A stretch of DNA of 64,000 nucleotides from DATLLN01 sp963809205 (GCA_963809205.1 CAWEIS010000025.1:186001-250000), one strand, 5' to 3'. Positions 16,960-25,638 are shown, counted from the first letter of the stretch. The notes: generated by a model from the sequence alone, not told the origin. Numbers and translations are program-made.

Positions 16960-17729
16960 TCGTCCGCAAGACCGAGGCCGAGATCGAGAAGATGGCGCGG
17001 TCGGGGCGCGTGGTCGCCTCGACGCTCCAACTGCTGGCGGCGGAGGCCCGCCCCGGGGTGACGCTGGCTGCGCTCGACGAGATCGCCGAGCAGTACATCC
17101 GCGGCGCCGGCGGCGTCCCCACGTTCAAGGGCTACCGCGGCTTTCCCGGATCGATCTGCGCCTCGCCGAACGACATGGTCGTGCACGGCATCCCTGGCCC
17201 CTACGCGCTCCAGGACGGCGACCTGCTCTCGATCGACGTCGGCGTCACGCTGGACGGCTACGTCGGCGACTCGGCCATCACCGTGCCGGTCGGCAACGCG
17301 CCGCAGGTCGGCCGCGACCTGATCGAGGTCGGCGAGCGGTCGCTGGAGGCCGCCATCGAGGAGTGCCGGCCGGGCAATCGGCTGGGCGACATCTCGCACG
17401 CCGTGCAGGAGGTCGTCGAGGCGCAGGGCTTCGGTGTCGTCCGGGCGCTGGTCGGCCACGGGGTCGGCCGCTCGATGCACGAGGAGCCGCAGATCCCCAA
17501 CTACGGACCGGCCGGCCGCGGCCCCAAGCTGTCGCCGGGGATGGTATTCGCCATCGAGCCGATGATCACGGCCGGCACCTGGGAGGTGCGCAGCGGGGAC
17601 GACGGCTGGGCCATCTACACTGCCGATGGTACGCTCGCCTCGCACTGCGAGCACACTGTCGCGATCACCGCCAATGGGCCTTGGGTGCTGACGCGACGCG
17701 AACGTGCCGCCCAGGCGGCAGCGGGATGA
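16956..17729 (+). CDS. map: Methionine aminopeptidase, type I
   Basis: 257 residues from the GTG overlapping adk. It removes the initiator methionine from nascent proteins. The five dinuclear metal ligands are in place: Asp94, Asp105, His168, Glu201 and Glu232, with the supporting His77. The frame continues upstream into adk, but the family N-terminus (IVRKTEAEIEKMARSGRVVA) fixes the start. infA, which normally follows, is absent. Confidence 0.97.
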   Translation: MIVRKTEAEIEKMARSGRVVASTLQLLAAEARPGVTLAALDEIAEQYIRGAGGVPTFKGYRGFPGSICASPNDMVVHGIPGPYALQDGDLLSIDVGVTLDGYVGDSAITVPVGNAPQVGRDLIEVGERSLEAAIEECRPGNRLGDISHAVQEVVEAQGFGVVRALVGHGVGRSMHEEPQIPNYGPAGRGPKLSPGMVFAIEPMITAGTWEVRSGDDGWAIYTADGTLASHCEHTVAITANGPWVLTRRERAAQAAAG

Positions 17730-17735
17730 TAGAGT
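17730..17735 (+). promoter_or_regulatory. Candidate internal promoter -10 element before rpmJ
   Basis: TAGAGT immediately follows the map stop, 83 nt before the rpmJ start, in the only sizeable gap within the second half of the ribosomal block. GTTCGCTTGC lies downstream at 17758-17767, echoing GTTCGTTTGC at 832-841 ahead of rpsL. No clear -35 box is seen. Confidence 0.4.
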
Positions 17736-17818
17736 TCCCGTTTGCCCACGTGGGGGTGTTCGCTTGCGCACGGCTGCGAAACCCCGGTGTGGCACCGTCC
17801 CCTCAAGGAGTCCTCGCA

Positions 17819-17932
17819 GTGAAGGTTCGACCCAGCGTGAAGCCGATGTGTGAGAAGTGCCGGATCATTCGCCGGCACGGCAACGTGCTGGTCATCTGCA
17901 CCAACCCCAGACACAAGCAGCGGCAGGGATAG
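17819..17932 (+). CDS. rpmJ: 50S ribosomal protein L36
   Basis: A 37-residue protein with a GTG start preceded by AAGGAG. VKVRPSVKPMCEKC opens it, and Cys11, Cys14, Cys27 and His32 form the zinc site of the C+ type. It lies 89 nt after map and 12 nt before rpsM. No infA-like reading frame fits in the gap before it. Confidence 0.96.
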   Translation: MKVRPSVKPMCEKCRIIRRHGNVLVICTNPRHKQRQG

Positions 17933-17944
17933 GTGATCGACTAG

Positions 17945-18316
17945 ATGGCTCGTATCGCAGGCGTCAACATCCCGCGCGAGAAGCGCGTCGAGATCGGCCT
18001 CACCTACGTCTTCGGCATCGGCAAGTCGACGTCGCAGCAGGTGCTGGGCGAGCTCGGCATCGATCCGAACACGAAGGTGCGCGACCTCACCGACGAGGAG
18101 GTCACGCGGCTGCGAAATCACGTCGACCAGAACCTCACGGTCGAGGGCGATCTGCGCCGCGAGCGCTCGCAGAACATCAAGCGGCTGATGGAGATCGGCT
18201 GCTACCGCGGCATCCGGCATCGCCGGGGCCTCCCGGTTCGCGGCCAGCGCACGCGGACGAACGCCCGCACCCGCAAGGGCCCGAAGAAGACCGTGGGCAA
18301 GTCGCGGAAAAAGTAA
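17945..18316 (+). CDS. rpsM: 30S ribosomal protein S13
   Basis: 123 residues. MARIAGVNIPREKRVEIGLT, the YRGIRHRRGLPVRGQRT turn and the basic KGPKKTVGKSRKK end are canonical. S13 forms inter-subunit bridges in the 30S head. Confidence 0.98.
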   Translation: MARIAGVNIPREKRVEIGLTYVFGIGKSTSQQVLGELGIDPNTKVRDLTDEEVTRLRNHVDQNLTVEGDLRRERSQNIKRLMEIGCYRGIRHRRGLPVRGQRTRTNARTRKGPKKTVGKSRKK

Positions 18317-18330
18317 GCAGGAAGGACTGA

Positions 18331-18738
18331 ATGCCCCCCGCACCTCGTAGAGGCGGCACACGCGGCCGCGTCCGCCGTAAGGCCCGCAAGAACATCGCCG
18401 TGGGCCAGGCTCACATCAAGACCTCGTTCAACAACACGCTGGTCGCCCTCACCGACAAGGACGGCAACGTCATCGTCTGGAAGAGCGCCGGCGCCGTGGG
18501 CTTCAAGGGCTCGCGCAAGTCGACGCCGTTCGCCGCGCAGGTGACGGCCGACGCCGCCGCCCGCGAGGGGATGGAGCACGGCCTGCAGAAGGTCGAGGTA
18601 TTCGTCAAGGGCCCTGGTTCGGGGCGCGAGACGGCGATCCGGTCGCTGCAGGCGGCCGGCCTCGAAGTGATGGGCGTCAAGGACGTCACCCCGCAGGCCC
18701 ACAACGGCGTACGCCAGCGGAAGCGGAGGCGCGTCTAG
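18331..18738 (+). CDS. rpsK: 30S ribosomal protein S11
   Basis: 135 residues. GQAHIKTSFNNTLVALTD, SAGAVGFKGSRKSTPFAAQ and the end HNGVRQRKRRRV identify S11, a platform protein near the mRNA exit. AGGAAGGACTGA upstream is a good ribosome-binding site. rpsD starts directly after the stop. Confidence 0.98.
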   Translation: MPPAPRRGGTRGRVRRKARKNIAVGQAHIKTSFNNTLVALTDKDGNVIVWKSAGAVGFKGSRKSTPFAAQVTADAAAREGMEHGLQKVEVFVKGPGSGRETAIRSLQAAGLEVMGVKDVTPQAHNGVRQRKRRRV

Positions 18739-19359
18739 ATGGCCCGGATGATCGCCCCCCGCTGCAAGCAGTGCCGCCGCGAGAACATGAAGCTGTTCCT
18801 CAAGGGCGAGCGCTGCCTCACCGAGAAGTGCGCCATCGAGCGCCGCGCGTACCCGCCGGGTGAGCACGGCCGCGGCCGCACGAAGCAGTCCGAGTACCTG
18901 CTGCAGCTGCGCGAGAAGCAGAAGGCGCGCCGCTACTACGGCATCCTCGAGCGGCAGTTCCGCACGTACTACCACAAGGCCAGCCAGCGCACGGGCATCA
19001 CCGGCGAGAACCTGCTGCGGATGCTCGAGCTGCGCCTGGACAACGTGGTCTACCGGCTGGGCTTCGCCGCCTCCCGCGCGCAGGCCCGCCAACTCGTCCG
19101 CCACGGACATTTCGAGGTCAACGGGAAGCGCGTCAACATCCCCTCGTACCAGGTGGCCACCGAGGATGTCGTCAGCCTGCGGAACGGCTCGACCGCCAAG
19201 GCGGTCGTCACCGACGCGACCGACCTCACCGCGTCGGTCTCTCCGTGGCTCCAGGCGGACCACGACAACCTCACCGGCAAGGTGCTGCGGCTGCCCGACC
19301 GTGTCGACATCGACACGCCCGTGCAGGAGCAGCTCATCGTCGAGCTCTACTCGAAGTAA
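18739..19359 (+). CDS. rpsD: 30S ribosomal protein S4, zinc-binding form
   Basis: 206 residues. The N-terminus carries a zinc-type cysteine set (Cys9, 12, 25 and 30), and the S4 RNA-binding domain (RLDNVVYRLGFAASRAQARQ) lies at about 95-115. S4 nucleates 30S assembly and autoregulates alpha operons in several bacteria; no matching leader is evident here. Confidence 0.97.
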   Translation: MARMIAPRCKQCRRENMKLFLKGERCLTEKCAIERRAYPPGEHGRGRTKQSEYLLQLREKQKARRYYGILERQFRTYYHKASQRTGITGENLLRMLELRLDNVVYRLGFAASRAQARQLVRHGHFEVNGKRVNIPSYQVATEDVVSLRNGSTAKAVVTDATDLTASVSPWLQADHDNLTGKVLRLPDRVDIDTPVQEQLIVELYSK

Positions 19360-19382
19360 CCCAGGAAGGCTGATCGCACTCC

Positions 19383-20330
19383 ATGCTTGATTTCATCCCC
19401 AAGATCACGTCCGAGGACGTCGGCGAGCAGACCGGCACGTTCGTCGTCGAGCCGCTCGACCGCGGCTTCGGCTACACGTTCGGCAACAGCCTTCGGCGCG
19501 TGCTGCTGTCGGCGCTCGAGGGCGCCGCTGTGACCTCCGTGAAGATCGAGGGCGTTGCCCACGAGTTCACCTCCGTGCCCGGCGTGCGCGAGGACGTCAC
19601 GGACATCATCCTCAACCTCAAGAACCTGATCTGCCGGCTGCACGGCGAGTCTGGCGAGGTCGAGGTGCAGGTGCAGAAGGACGGCCCAGGCGTCGTCAAG
19701 GCGTCCGACATCGAGGCGCCCGCCGACCTCGAGATCCTCAATCCGGACCTCGAGATCTGCCACCTCACCGACAACGCGCGGTTCGAGATGACGCTGACCA
19801 TCGCCCGGGGGCGTGGCTACGTCGCCGCCGAGGGCAACAAGGGCCCGGAGACGACGATCGGCGTGATCCCGGTCGACTCGATCTTCTCGCCGGTGCGCCG
19901 CGTCTCCTACGACGTCGACACCGCCCGTGTCGGCCAGCGCACCGACTTCGACAAGCTGCGGATCGAGGTGACGACCGACGGTTCGATGTCCCCCAAGGAC
20001 GCCGTCAAGGACGCAGCCGAGATCCTGATCAAGTACCTCTCGATCTTCACCGACATCGACGCGTCCGAGTTGGCGCTGCGCCCCGACGGCGCGGCCACCG
20101 AGGTCGCCGCCCCCAGCGCTCACGGGATGGAGAACATCCTGATCGAGGAGCTGGAGCTGGGCGTGCGCTCCTACAACTGCCTGAAGCGCGTCGGCATCGA
20201 GACGATCGGCGACCTGATCTCCAAGACCGAGGCCGAGCTGGCCGCGATCCCGAACTTCGGCAAGAAGTCGATCGAGGAGGTCAAGGAGACGCTGGCCGCG
20301 CAGGGCCTCTCGCTGCGGGGGTCGGAGTGA
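19383..20330 (+). CDS. rpoA: DNA-directed RNA polymerase alpha subunit
   Basis: 315 residues. The N-terminal assembly domain contains PLDRGFGYTFGNSLRRVLLS. The C-terminal domain (about 250-315) has the LGVRSYNCLKRVGIETIGDL DNA- and activator-binding helices. The stop overlaps the rplQ GTG by 4 nt, as in alpha operons. Confidence 0.98.
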   Translation: MLDFIPKITSEDVGEQTGTFVVEPLDRGFGYTFGNSLRRVLLSALEGAAVTSVKIEGVAHEFTSVPGVREDVTDIILNLKNLICRLHGESGEVEVQVQKDGPGVVKASDIEAPADLEILNPDLEICHLTDNARFEMTLTIARGRGYVAAEGNKGPETTIGVIPVDSIFSPVRRVSYDVDTARVGQRTDFDKLRIEVTTDGSMSPKDAVKDAAEILIKYLSIFTDIDASELALRPDGAATEVAAPSAHGMENILIEELELGVRSYNCLKRVGIETIGDLISKTEAELAAIPNFGKKSIEEVKETLAAQGLSLRGSE

Positions 20331-20686
20331 GGCATCGCCGTAAGGGACGGAAGCTCGGCCGCGACTCGGCGCATCGCAAGGCGATGTTCTCGACCATGGC
20401 CGGCCAGCTGTTCCAGCACGGCCGGATCCGCACGACGGAGGCCAAGGCCAAGGAGCTGCGGCCGATCGCCGAGAAGCTGATCACGCTGGCCCGCCCCGAC
20501 CCGGTGAACGTCGCCGCGCAGCGACAGGCAGTGGCCTACCTGCGCAGCAAGGACGCCGTGCACACGCTGTTCCACGACGTGGCGCCGCGGTACACGGAGC
20601 GGCCGGGCGGCTACACGCGGATCATCAAGCTCGGCCCGCGCCAGGGCGACGCCGCCCCGATGGCGTACATCGAGCTGGTCGACTAG
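20327..20686 (+). CDS. rplQ: 50S ribosomal protein L17
   Basis: 119 residues with a GTG start overlapping rpoA. RKLGRDSAHRKAMFSTMAGQ and the GGYTRIIKLGPRQGDAAPMA end are typical. It is the last ribosomal gene of the block. Confidence 0.98.
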   Translation: MRHRRKGRKLGRDSAHRKAMFSTMAGQLFQHGRIRTTEAKAKELRPIAEKLITLARPDPVNVAAQRQAVAYLRSKDAVHTLFHDVAPRYTERPGGYTRIIKLGPRQGDAAPMAYIELVD

Positions 20687-20698
20687 CCTCCGTCGGTC

Positions 20699-21103
20699 GT
20701 GGACGCCTCGATCGAGCTGCCAGACGGCTGGGTCGACCGCACCGTCCTCACCTACGTCGGCCCCGACGCCGGCTCCGGCTCGCCGTCGCTGGTCGTCACC
20801 CGTGACGATCTGCCCGACGGCGTGACGCTGGGCCGCTACGCGTCGATGCAGGACGCCGCCATCCGGGCGGGGCTGGAGGGCGTCGACCTGGTCGAGGAGC
20901 GGGAGACGACGGTCGCCGGCCGCCCCGCGGTGCGGCACACGTACGCCTGGACGCTGGATGGGCGGACGATCCGCCAGCGCGTCTGGTGCCTGCTCGAGGG
21001 CGCGACCGGGTACGCCATCACGGCCTCGGCCCCGGAGTCGCAGTTCGACGAGCTGCGGCCCCTGTTTGCGCGCGCCGTCGCCTCGTTCGCCATCATTGAG
21101 TGA
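20699..21103 (+). CDS. DcrB-like small protein
   Basis: 134 residues, GTG start 12 nt after rplQ. The alternating strand pattern with PDGWVDRT near the start, the central ETTVAGRPAVRHTYAW stretch and the closing FDELRPLFARAVASF resemble the DcrB/DUF1795 fold. No signal peptide is visible, so it is probably cytoplasmic. Function unknown. It sits between rplQ and truA with a one-base stop/start overlap into truA, so it is probably co-transcribed. Confidence 0.75.
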   Translation: MDASIELPDGWVDRTVLTYVGPDAGSGSPSLVVTRDDLPDGVTLGRYASMQDAAIRAGLEGVDLVEERETTVAGRPAVRHTYAWTLDGRTIRQRVWCLLEGATGYAITASAPESQFDELRPLFARAVASFAIIE

Positions 21104-21813
21104 TGGCAGTCGCGCGCGCCACCGTCGCCTATGACGGCACCGACTTCTTCGGGTGGGCGCGGCAGCCGGGGCTGCGGACGGTGGAGGGGGTGCTGGGGGA
21201 CGTCGTCGGCGCCGACCTGACCGTCGCCGGCCGCACCGACCGCGGGGTGCACGCGCGGGCCAACGTCGTGTCGTTCAGGGCGGATCGGATCCCCTCGGCC
21301 GCGGAGATCAACGCGCGGCTGCCCGTCGACGTGGCGGTGCTGGCCGTCGAGAGCGCGCACGAGGGCTTCGATGCGCGTGGGTCGGCACGCTCGCGCACGT
21401 ACGTCTACAGGATCCTGACGAGGGCCGCCACGGACGTGTTCCGCCGCCGCTACGAGCTGCACAGGCCCCGGGGTGTCGACCTGGAGCTGCTCTCGGCCTG
21501 CGCCGCGGCGGCGGTGGGCCGCCACGACTTCACCGCGTTCACGCCGTCCGAGACGCAGCACGTGTTCTTCGAGCGGACGGTCATGGTCGCCGAGTGGACG
21601 CGTGACGGCGACCGGCTGGAGTTCCGGATCACGGCCGATGCGCTGCTCCGCCACATGGTGCGGATCCTGGTCGGCACGATGCTCGAGGCCCGCGACGCCG
21701 ACCGGTTCGCCGCGCTGCTGGAGGGGCGGCCGCGGTCGGAGGCGGGGACGACCGCCCCGCCGCACGGGCTGACGTTCGTCGCCGCCGGCTACGACGACGC
21801 GACGCCGACGTAG
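21103..21813 (+). CDS. truA: tRNA pseudouridine(38-40) synthase
   Basis: 236 residues. The catalytic aspartate is Asp46 in AGRTDRGVHA, with YDGTDFFGWARQ at the N-terminus. It isomerises uridines 38-40 in the anticodon arm of tRNAs. The ATG overlaps the previous stop; a GTG one codon earlier is possible. It commonly follows rplQ in bacteria. Its last 25 bp overlap the convergent methyltransferase gene. Confidence 0.95.
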   Translation: MAVARATVAYDGTDFFGWARQPGLRTVEGVLGDVVGADLTVAGRTDRGVHARANVVSFRADRIPSAAEINARLPVDVAVLAVESAHEGFDARGSARSRTYVYRILTRAATDVFRRRYELHRPRGVDLELLSACAAAAVGRHDFTAFTPSETQHVFFERTVMVAEWTRDGDRLEFRITADALLRHMVRILVGTMLEARDADRFAALLEGRPRSEAGTTAPPHGLTFVAAGYDDATPT

Positions 21814-22490
21814 AGGCCGCGGCCCATCGGGCCTTCCGGATCGTGCTCGACGCTCAGCCCGGCCCGCTCGAACGCGGCGAGCTGCTCCTCGACGGTGAAC
21901 AGCCCGAGCTCGTGGTGCTCGACGAAGTGCTCGACGCCGTCCGCGGAGCCGACCAGGTGCTCCATGTCGAACCAGGAGCGGCGTCCCTCCTTGTGGGAGA
22001 TCGACATGCGGGCGACGGCGATGTCCGGCTCGTCCACGAACAGGGTGCTCAGATGCCCGTCCTGGAAGCCGTCCGGCAGCAGCCACGGCTCGACGACCAG
22101 CACGCCGCCCGGCGCCAGATGGGCCGCCATGCGCCCGATGGCCGCATCGAGCCCGTCCAGCGAGCCGACGTACCCGATCGAGCTGAACATGCACGTGACT
22201 GCGTCGAACGTTCTGCCCAGGTCGAACGTCGTCATGTCGCCCAGGTGCAGCTCGACGCCGGGCATCCGCGTCCGGGCGACGGCCAGCTGCTCCTCGGAGA
22301 GGTCGATGCCCTCGACCTGGAACTTCCGCGCGAAGTGCACGAGGTGCGCCCCGGTGCCGCACGCGACGTCGAGCAGCGTGGCGGCGTCCGGCTTGAGCGC
22401 GCGAATGCGCGACGACACCGCGTCGGCCTCGACGGCGTAGTCCTTGAAGCTGTAGATCGCGTCGTAGTAGCGGGCGGACTCGCGGTACAT
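21789..22490 (-). CDS. Class I SAM-dependent methyltransferase
   Basis: 233 residues. SAM-binding motif I LLDVACGTG lies at 39-47, followed by the EGIDLSEEQLAVAR motif II region and a Gly/Pro-rich LAPGGVLVVEPW strand. It resembles small-molecule, including amino-sugar, N-methyltransferases in overall sequence, but the substrate cannot be read. The start (MYRESARYYD) is preferred over an upstream in-frame ATG because a TACGCT -10-like element ends 8 nt before it. Confidence 0.85.
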   Translation of the reverse strand: MYRESARYYDAIYSFKDYAVEADAVSSRIRALKPDAATLLDVACGTGAHLVHFARKFQVEGIDLSEEQLAVARTRMPGVELHLGDMTTFDLGRTFDAVTCMFSSIGYVGSLDGLDAAIGRMAAHLAPGGVLVVEPWLLPDGFQDGHLSTLFVDEPDIAVARMSISHKEGRRSWFDMEHLVGSADGVEHFVEHHELGLFTVEEQLAAFERAGLSVEHDPEGPMGRGLYVGVASS

Positions 22491-22498
22491 GGATCGGC

Positions 22499-22504
22499 AG
22501 CGTA
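22499..22504 (-). promoter_or_regulatory. Leaderless-type -10 box of the methyltransferase gene
   Basis: TACGCT on the minus strand, 8 nt before the ATG, with no Shine-Dalgarno between. Confidence 0.4.
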
Positions 22505-22542
22505 GTGCGCATGAGCAGCACGTGGTACTGTCGAACGATTGC

Positions 22543-23403
22543 ATGATTGACAACGACCATTCACCACTCCCCGGCACCGAGGTGCACTACCTCCGATCTG
22601 AGCACGTGGGGGACGAGTTCAAGGTGCTTGTGGGTCTGGGCGGCGAGGACCGGCCGGCCACGCGGCCGGTGCTGTTCATGGGCGATGCCTGGGCAAACTT
22701 CGGGACGGCCGTGGAGATCGTCCAGCTGCTCAGGTTCACGGAGGTGGTGCCGGATCTGCTCATCATCGCCGTCGGGTACCGCACGACGGATATGGCTGAG
22801 ATCGAGGATCTGAGATGCCGCGACTTTACTGCCACGGTCGATCATGACAGCCACCACCCGAACACGGCCATGATGGCCGGCGCGGGAAGGTTCTTGGCGT
22901 TCCTTCGTGATGAGCTCAAGCCCTGGGTGCGGGATCGGTACGGCGCCGACCCCGACGACTCAATGTTGTTCGGGTATTCGCTCGGCGGCCTGTTCGCGAC
23001 CTACGTGTTGCTGAACGAGCCCGCGGTGTTCCGGCGCTACGGCATCGGGAGCCCAGCGCTGAACTGGGACAAGAAGCTGATGTTCGCCCAGGAGGAGCGA
23101 TACGCGAACGCGCATCGAGATCTGCCGGCGAAGGTCGTGTTCTCGGTTGGTGAGTACGAGAACCCCGCGGGCTACCGCCGCTTCCTCGAGCAACTGCCAC
23201 CCGACAAACGAGCGGCCGAGGAAGACACCATCGACGATGACGACTACGCGGCGGATGTGGAGCGGATGGTCGCAGTCCTCCGCGGTCGCGCCTACCCGAG
23301 CCTCGAGCTCGACCACGAGGTGTTCCCCGGCGAGTACCACGAGACGGCGCCCCCACTGGCGCTGTCTCGCTCCCTGCGATATCTGTTTGGCGCGCCTCGC
23401 TGA
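22543..23403 (+). CDS. Alpha/beta-hydrolase, putative esterase
   Basis: 286 residues of the enterochelin-esterase/esterase-D type. The nucleophile elbow is GYSLGG (Ser146) and a candidate catalytic His is in PGEYHETAP near residue 270. No signal peptide is seen, so it is probably cytoplasmic. Parts of the gene are nearer 60% G+C, below its neighbours at about 73%, which could mean recent acquisition. It is divergent from the methyltransferase gene. The substrate is unknown. Confidence 0.8.
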   Translation: MIDNDHSPLPGTEVHYLRSEHVGDEFKVLVGLGGEDRPATRPVLFMGDAWANFGTAVEIVQLLRFTEVVPDLLIIAVGYRTTDMAEIEDLRCRDFTATVDHDSHHPNTAMMAGAGRFLAFLRDELKPWVRDRYGADPDDSMLFGYSLGGLFATYVLLNEPAVFRRYGIGSPALNWDKKLMFAQEERYANAHRDLPAKVVFSVGEYENPAGYRRFLEQLPPDKRAAEEDTIDDDDYAADVERMVAVLRGRAYPSLELDHEVFPGEYHETAPPLALSRSLRYLFGAPR

Positions 23404-23424
23404 CGGCAAAGTGACGCCGACGGC

Positions 23425-23688
23425 TTACGCCTCGACCAGGATCACCATCGTCTCGGGCAGCACGCCGTCGTGCGTCATCGCCGCGGCGGCCGCATCGGTC
23501 TGCATCGCGGCCATTACCGCGTCCATGTCGGGGATGTCCATCATCAGCCCGACCCGGTTGGGGTTCTGGGGATCGACGAACGTCCGGATGTTCGTGACCC
23601 CGAGCGGGCCGAAGAACTCCTCGCGCTTCGGGGAGGCGAGCCAGTGGTCGGTGTCCTTGACGTCGTGGTGGGCGATGACGGTGGGCAT
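23425..23688 (-). CDS. Small dimeric alpha/beta-barrel-like protein
   Basis: 87 residues. It begins PTVIAHHDVKDTDHWL and ends in a short strand, PETMVILVEA, a layout like ferredoxin-fold stress-response or monooxygenase-like small proteins. GAGGAGACTCT provides a good ribosome-binding site for this ATG; an upstream in-frame start is rejected for that reason. It is divergent from surE. Function unknown. Confidence 0.65.
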   Translation of the reverse strand: MPTVIAHHDVKDTDHWLASPKREEFFGPLGVTNIRTFVDPQNPNRVGLMMDIPDMDAVMAAMQTDAAAAAMTHDGVLPETMVILVEA

Positions 23689-23717
23689 AGAGTCTCCTCG
23701 GGTCGGGTGACAGAGCA

Positions 23718-23723
23718 TACGAT
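23718..23723 (+). promoter_or_regulatory. Leaderless-type -10 box of surE
   Basis: TACGAT ends 9 nt before the surE GTG, with no Shine-Dalgarno sequence. Confidence 0.4.
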
Positions 23724-23732
23724 GTTCCGGCT

Positions 23733-24506
23733 GTGAACATCCTCCTGACCAACGACGACGGCATCACCTCGCGCGGCCTGTTCCAGGCGAAGCAGGCGCT
23801 CGAGCAGTTCGGCGACGTCCATGTGATCGCGCCGGACTCGAACCGATCCGGCTCGGCGCGCGGCATCACCATCCACCGTTCGCTGAACGTCGCCGAGGTC
23901 GAGCTGCGCGACGGCTCCGCCGGGTACGCCACCGACGGCACTCCGGTCGACTGCGTCCGCTTCGCGCACCTGGGCCTGGTCGGAGAGCGGCCCGACCTGA
24001 TCGTCTCCGGCATCAACTATGGCTACAACCTGGGCGACGACGTCACCTACTCGGGCACCGTCGCCGCGGCGTTCGAGGGGATCCTGCTCGGCATCCCCGG
24101 CATCGCCATCTCGCAGGGCGCGCCGACGGCGTCGGGCTCGGACTTCCGCCGCCACGATCTCTACGATTTCGCGGCGTCCGGCGCCTTCCTCGCCCGGCTG
24201 GTGGAGCAGGTCGTCACGCACGGCATCCCGGAGGGGACGATCCTCAACGTCAACGTCCCCGCCGAGCCGGACGGCGTGGCCGTCTCGCGGCTGGGCAAGC
24301 GGATCTACCGCGACCGGCTGGAGCTGGAGGCAGACGAGGAGGGACGGCGCCGCTACCGCATCTACGGCGACGACCCGTCGTACCACGACGAGCCGGACAC
24401 CGACTTCCGGGCGATTGCCGAGGGGCGCGCGTCGGTGACGCCGATCCACCTCGACCTGACCAGCTCCGACGCGATCGGGGCGATGGAGGCCTGGGCGCTC
24501 AGCTGA
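23733..24506 (+). CDS. surE: 5'/3'-nucleotidase SurE
   Basis: 257 residues, GTG start. The metal-binding motif LTNDDGI is at the N-terminus. GSARGITIH and SGINYGYNLGDDVTYSGTV supply the remaining conserved Ser and Asn ligands. It hydrolyses nucleoside monophosphates and is linked to stationary-phase survival. The 3' end overlaps the convergent phosphatase gene by 8 bp. Confidence 0.93.
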   Translation: MNILLTNDDGITSRGLFQAKQALEQFGDVHVIAPDSNRSGSARGITIHRSLNVAEVELRDGSAGYATDGTPVDCVRFAHLGLVGERPDLIVSGINYGYNLGDDVTYSGTVAAAFEGILLGIPGIAISQGAPTASGSDFRRHDLYDFAASGAFLARLVEQVVTHGIPEGTILNVNVPAEPDGVAVSRLGKRIYRDRLELEADEEGRRRYRIYGDDPSYHDEPDTDFRAIAEGRASVTPIHLDLTSSDAIGAMEAWALS

Positions 24507-25110
24507 CGGTCAGCACGTTGAAGCCGACCAGCTTGGGGATGCCGTCGCGCCGCTCGACGACGGCCAGATGGCAGTTGTCCAGCCAGAGCCGGCGGTGCTG
24601 CGGCGGCGGCGCGGCCAGCAGGTGGCTGGAGACGATCAGCCGGGCGAGCGAGCCGTGCGTCGCGATCAGCGTCGTCCCCGGCTCGTCGTGGTGGTCGGCG
24701 AAGAACGCGGTCACCCGCTCGAGCGCGTGGTCGAACGTCTCCGTCCCGTCGGGGAAGGTGGGGTCGCCGTCCGTGTGCCAGTCGGCGAACTCCTCGGCCA
24801 GCGGCCCGGCCTCGAGCTCCTCCGTCGTCTTGCCGTCGAACGGGCCGGCGTCGATCTCGGTCAGCCGCGGGTCGACCGCGATCCGGCACGCCGCCGCCTG
24901 CGACGCGGCGATCGTCTCCGCCGTCCGCAGCGCCCGCTGCAGCGGCGAGGAGTAGATGCGGTCGATGGCGGTCGTCGCCAGGTTGGCGGCCGCCGCCTCG
25001 GCCTGCCGGATGCCGGCGTCGCTGAGCGGCACGTCCGATCGTGTGGTGAACCGGTGCTCGGCGTTCCACACGGTCTCGCCATGCCGGATCACGAGCAGCC
25101 GGTCGTTCAC
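24499..25110 (-). CDS. Histidine phosphatase family protein
   Basis: 203 residues, GTG start. The RHGET motif carries the catalytic His10, and ATHGSLARL near 150 carries the second catalytic His. This is the phosphoglycerate mutase-like fold; the substrate could be a small phosphate ester. The start overlaps the upstream VOC gene by 4 nt (GTGA), so the two are coupled. Confidence 0.88.
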   Translation of the reverse strand: MNDRLLVIRHGETVWNAEHRFTTRSDVPLSDAGIRQAEAAAANLATTAIDRIYSSPLQRALRTAETIAASQAAACRIAVDPRLTEIDAGPFDGKTTEELEAGPLAEEFADWHTDGDPTFPDGTETFDHALERVTAFFADHHDEPGTTLIATHGSLARLIVSSHLLAAPPPQHRRLWLDNCHLAVVERRDGIPKLVGFNVLTVS

Positions 25111-25604
25111 GCCTCGGCCAGCAGGCTCTGCAGGTTGAGCGGCGCCGTGTACATCGCGATCGACCCGTCCTCACCGGTCGTCGGCCACTGGTCGCGCGGG
25201 CGGTCCCAGTACAGCTCGAGGCCGTTGCCGTCCGGATCGTCGAGATAGAGGGCCTCGCTGACGCCGTGGTCGCTGGCCCCGCTCAGCGGTACGCCCGCAT
25301 CCCGCAGCCGGACGAGCGCGGTCGCCAGCGCGTGCCGCGTCGGGTAGCGGATCGCCGCGTGGAAGAGCCCGGTGTGGCCGGGCGGGGGCGGCGCGCCGCC
25401 GCGGGACTCCCACGTGTTGAGGCCGATGTGGTGGTGGTAGCCGCCGGCCGAGACGAACGCCGCCTGGTCGCCCATCCGCGCGACCAGCTCGAAGCCGAGC
25501 ACGCCGCAGTAGAAGGCGAGCGAGCGGTCGATGTCGGCCACCTTGAGATGGACGTGCCCGACGTCGACGCCGGGATCGATCACGAAGTCCTGCTGGTCGG
25601 TCAT
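25107..25604 (-). CDS. VOC (glyoxalase/dioxygenase-like) family protein
   Basis: 165 residues with two beta-alpha-beta-beta-beta modules. HVHLKVADIDRSLAFYCGVLGFEL opens module one, and YLDDPDGNGLELYWDRP closes module two with its metal-ligand-type Glu. It resembles catechol-2,3-dioxygenase-like VOC proteins; the actual substrate is unknown. The start is supported by a TAAGCT box 7 nt upstream. Confidence 0.83.
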   Translation of the reverse strand: MTDQQDFVIDPGVDVGHVHLKVADIDRSLAFYCGVLGFELVARMGDQAAFVSAGGYHHHIGLNTWESRGGAPPPPGHTGLFHAAIRYPTRHALATALVRLRDAGVPLSGASDHGVSEALYLDDPDGNGLELYWDRPRDQWPTTGEDGSIAMYTAPLNLQSLLAEA

Positions 25605-25611
25605 GCGGCGC

Positions 25612-25617
25612 AGCTTA
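25612..25617 (-). promoter_or_regulatory. Leaderless-type -10 box of the VOC/phosphatase pair
   Basis: TAAGCT on the minus strand, 7 nt before the ATG at 25604. Confidence 0.4.
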
Positions 25618-25638
25618 TCGGCCCACCGGCGGCGGGCG

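Noticed and set aside
17730..17818. Search for infA in the map-rpmJ gap
   Set aside because: Only 89 bp are available and no frame there resembles IF1.
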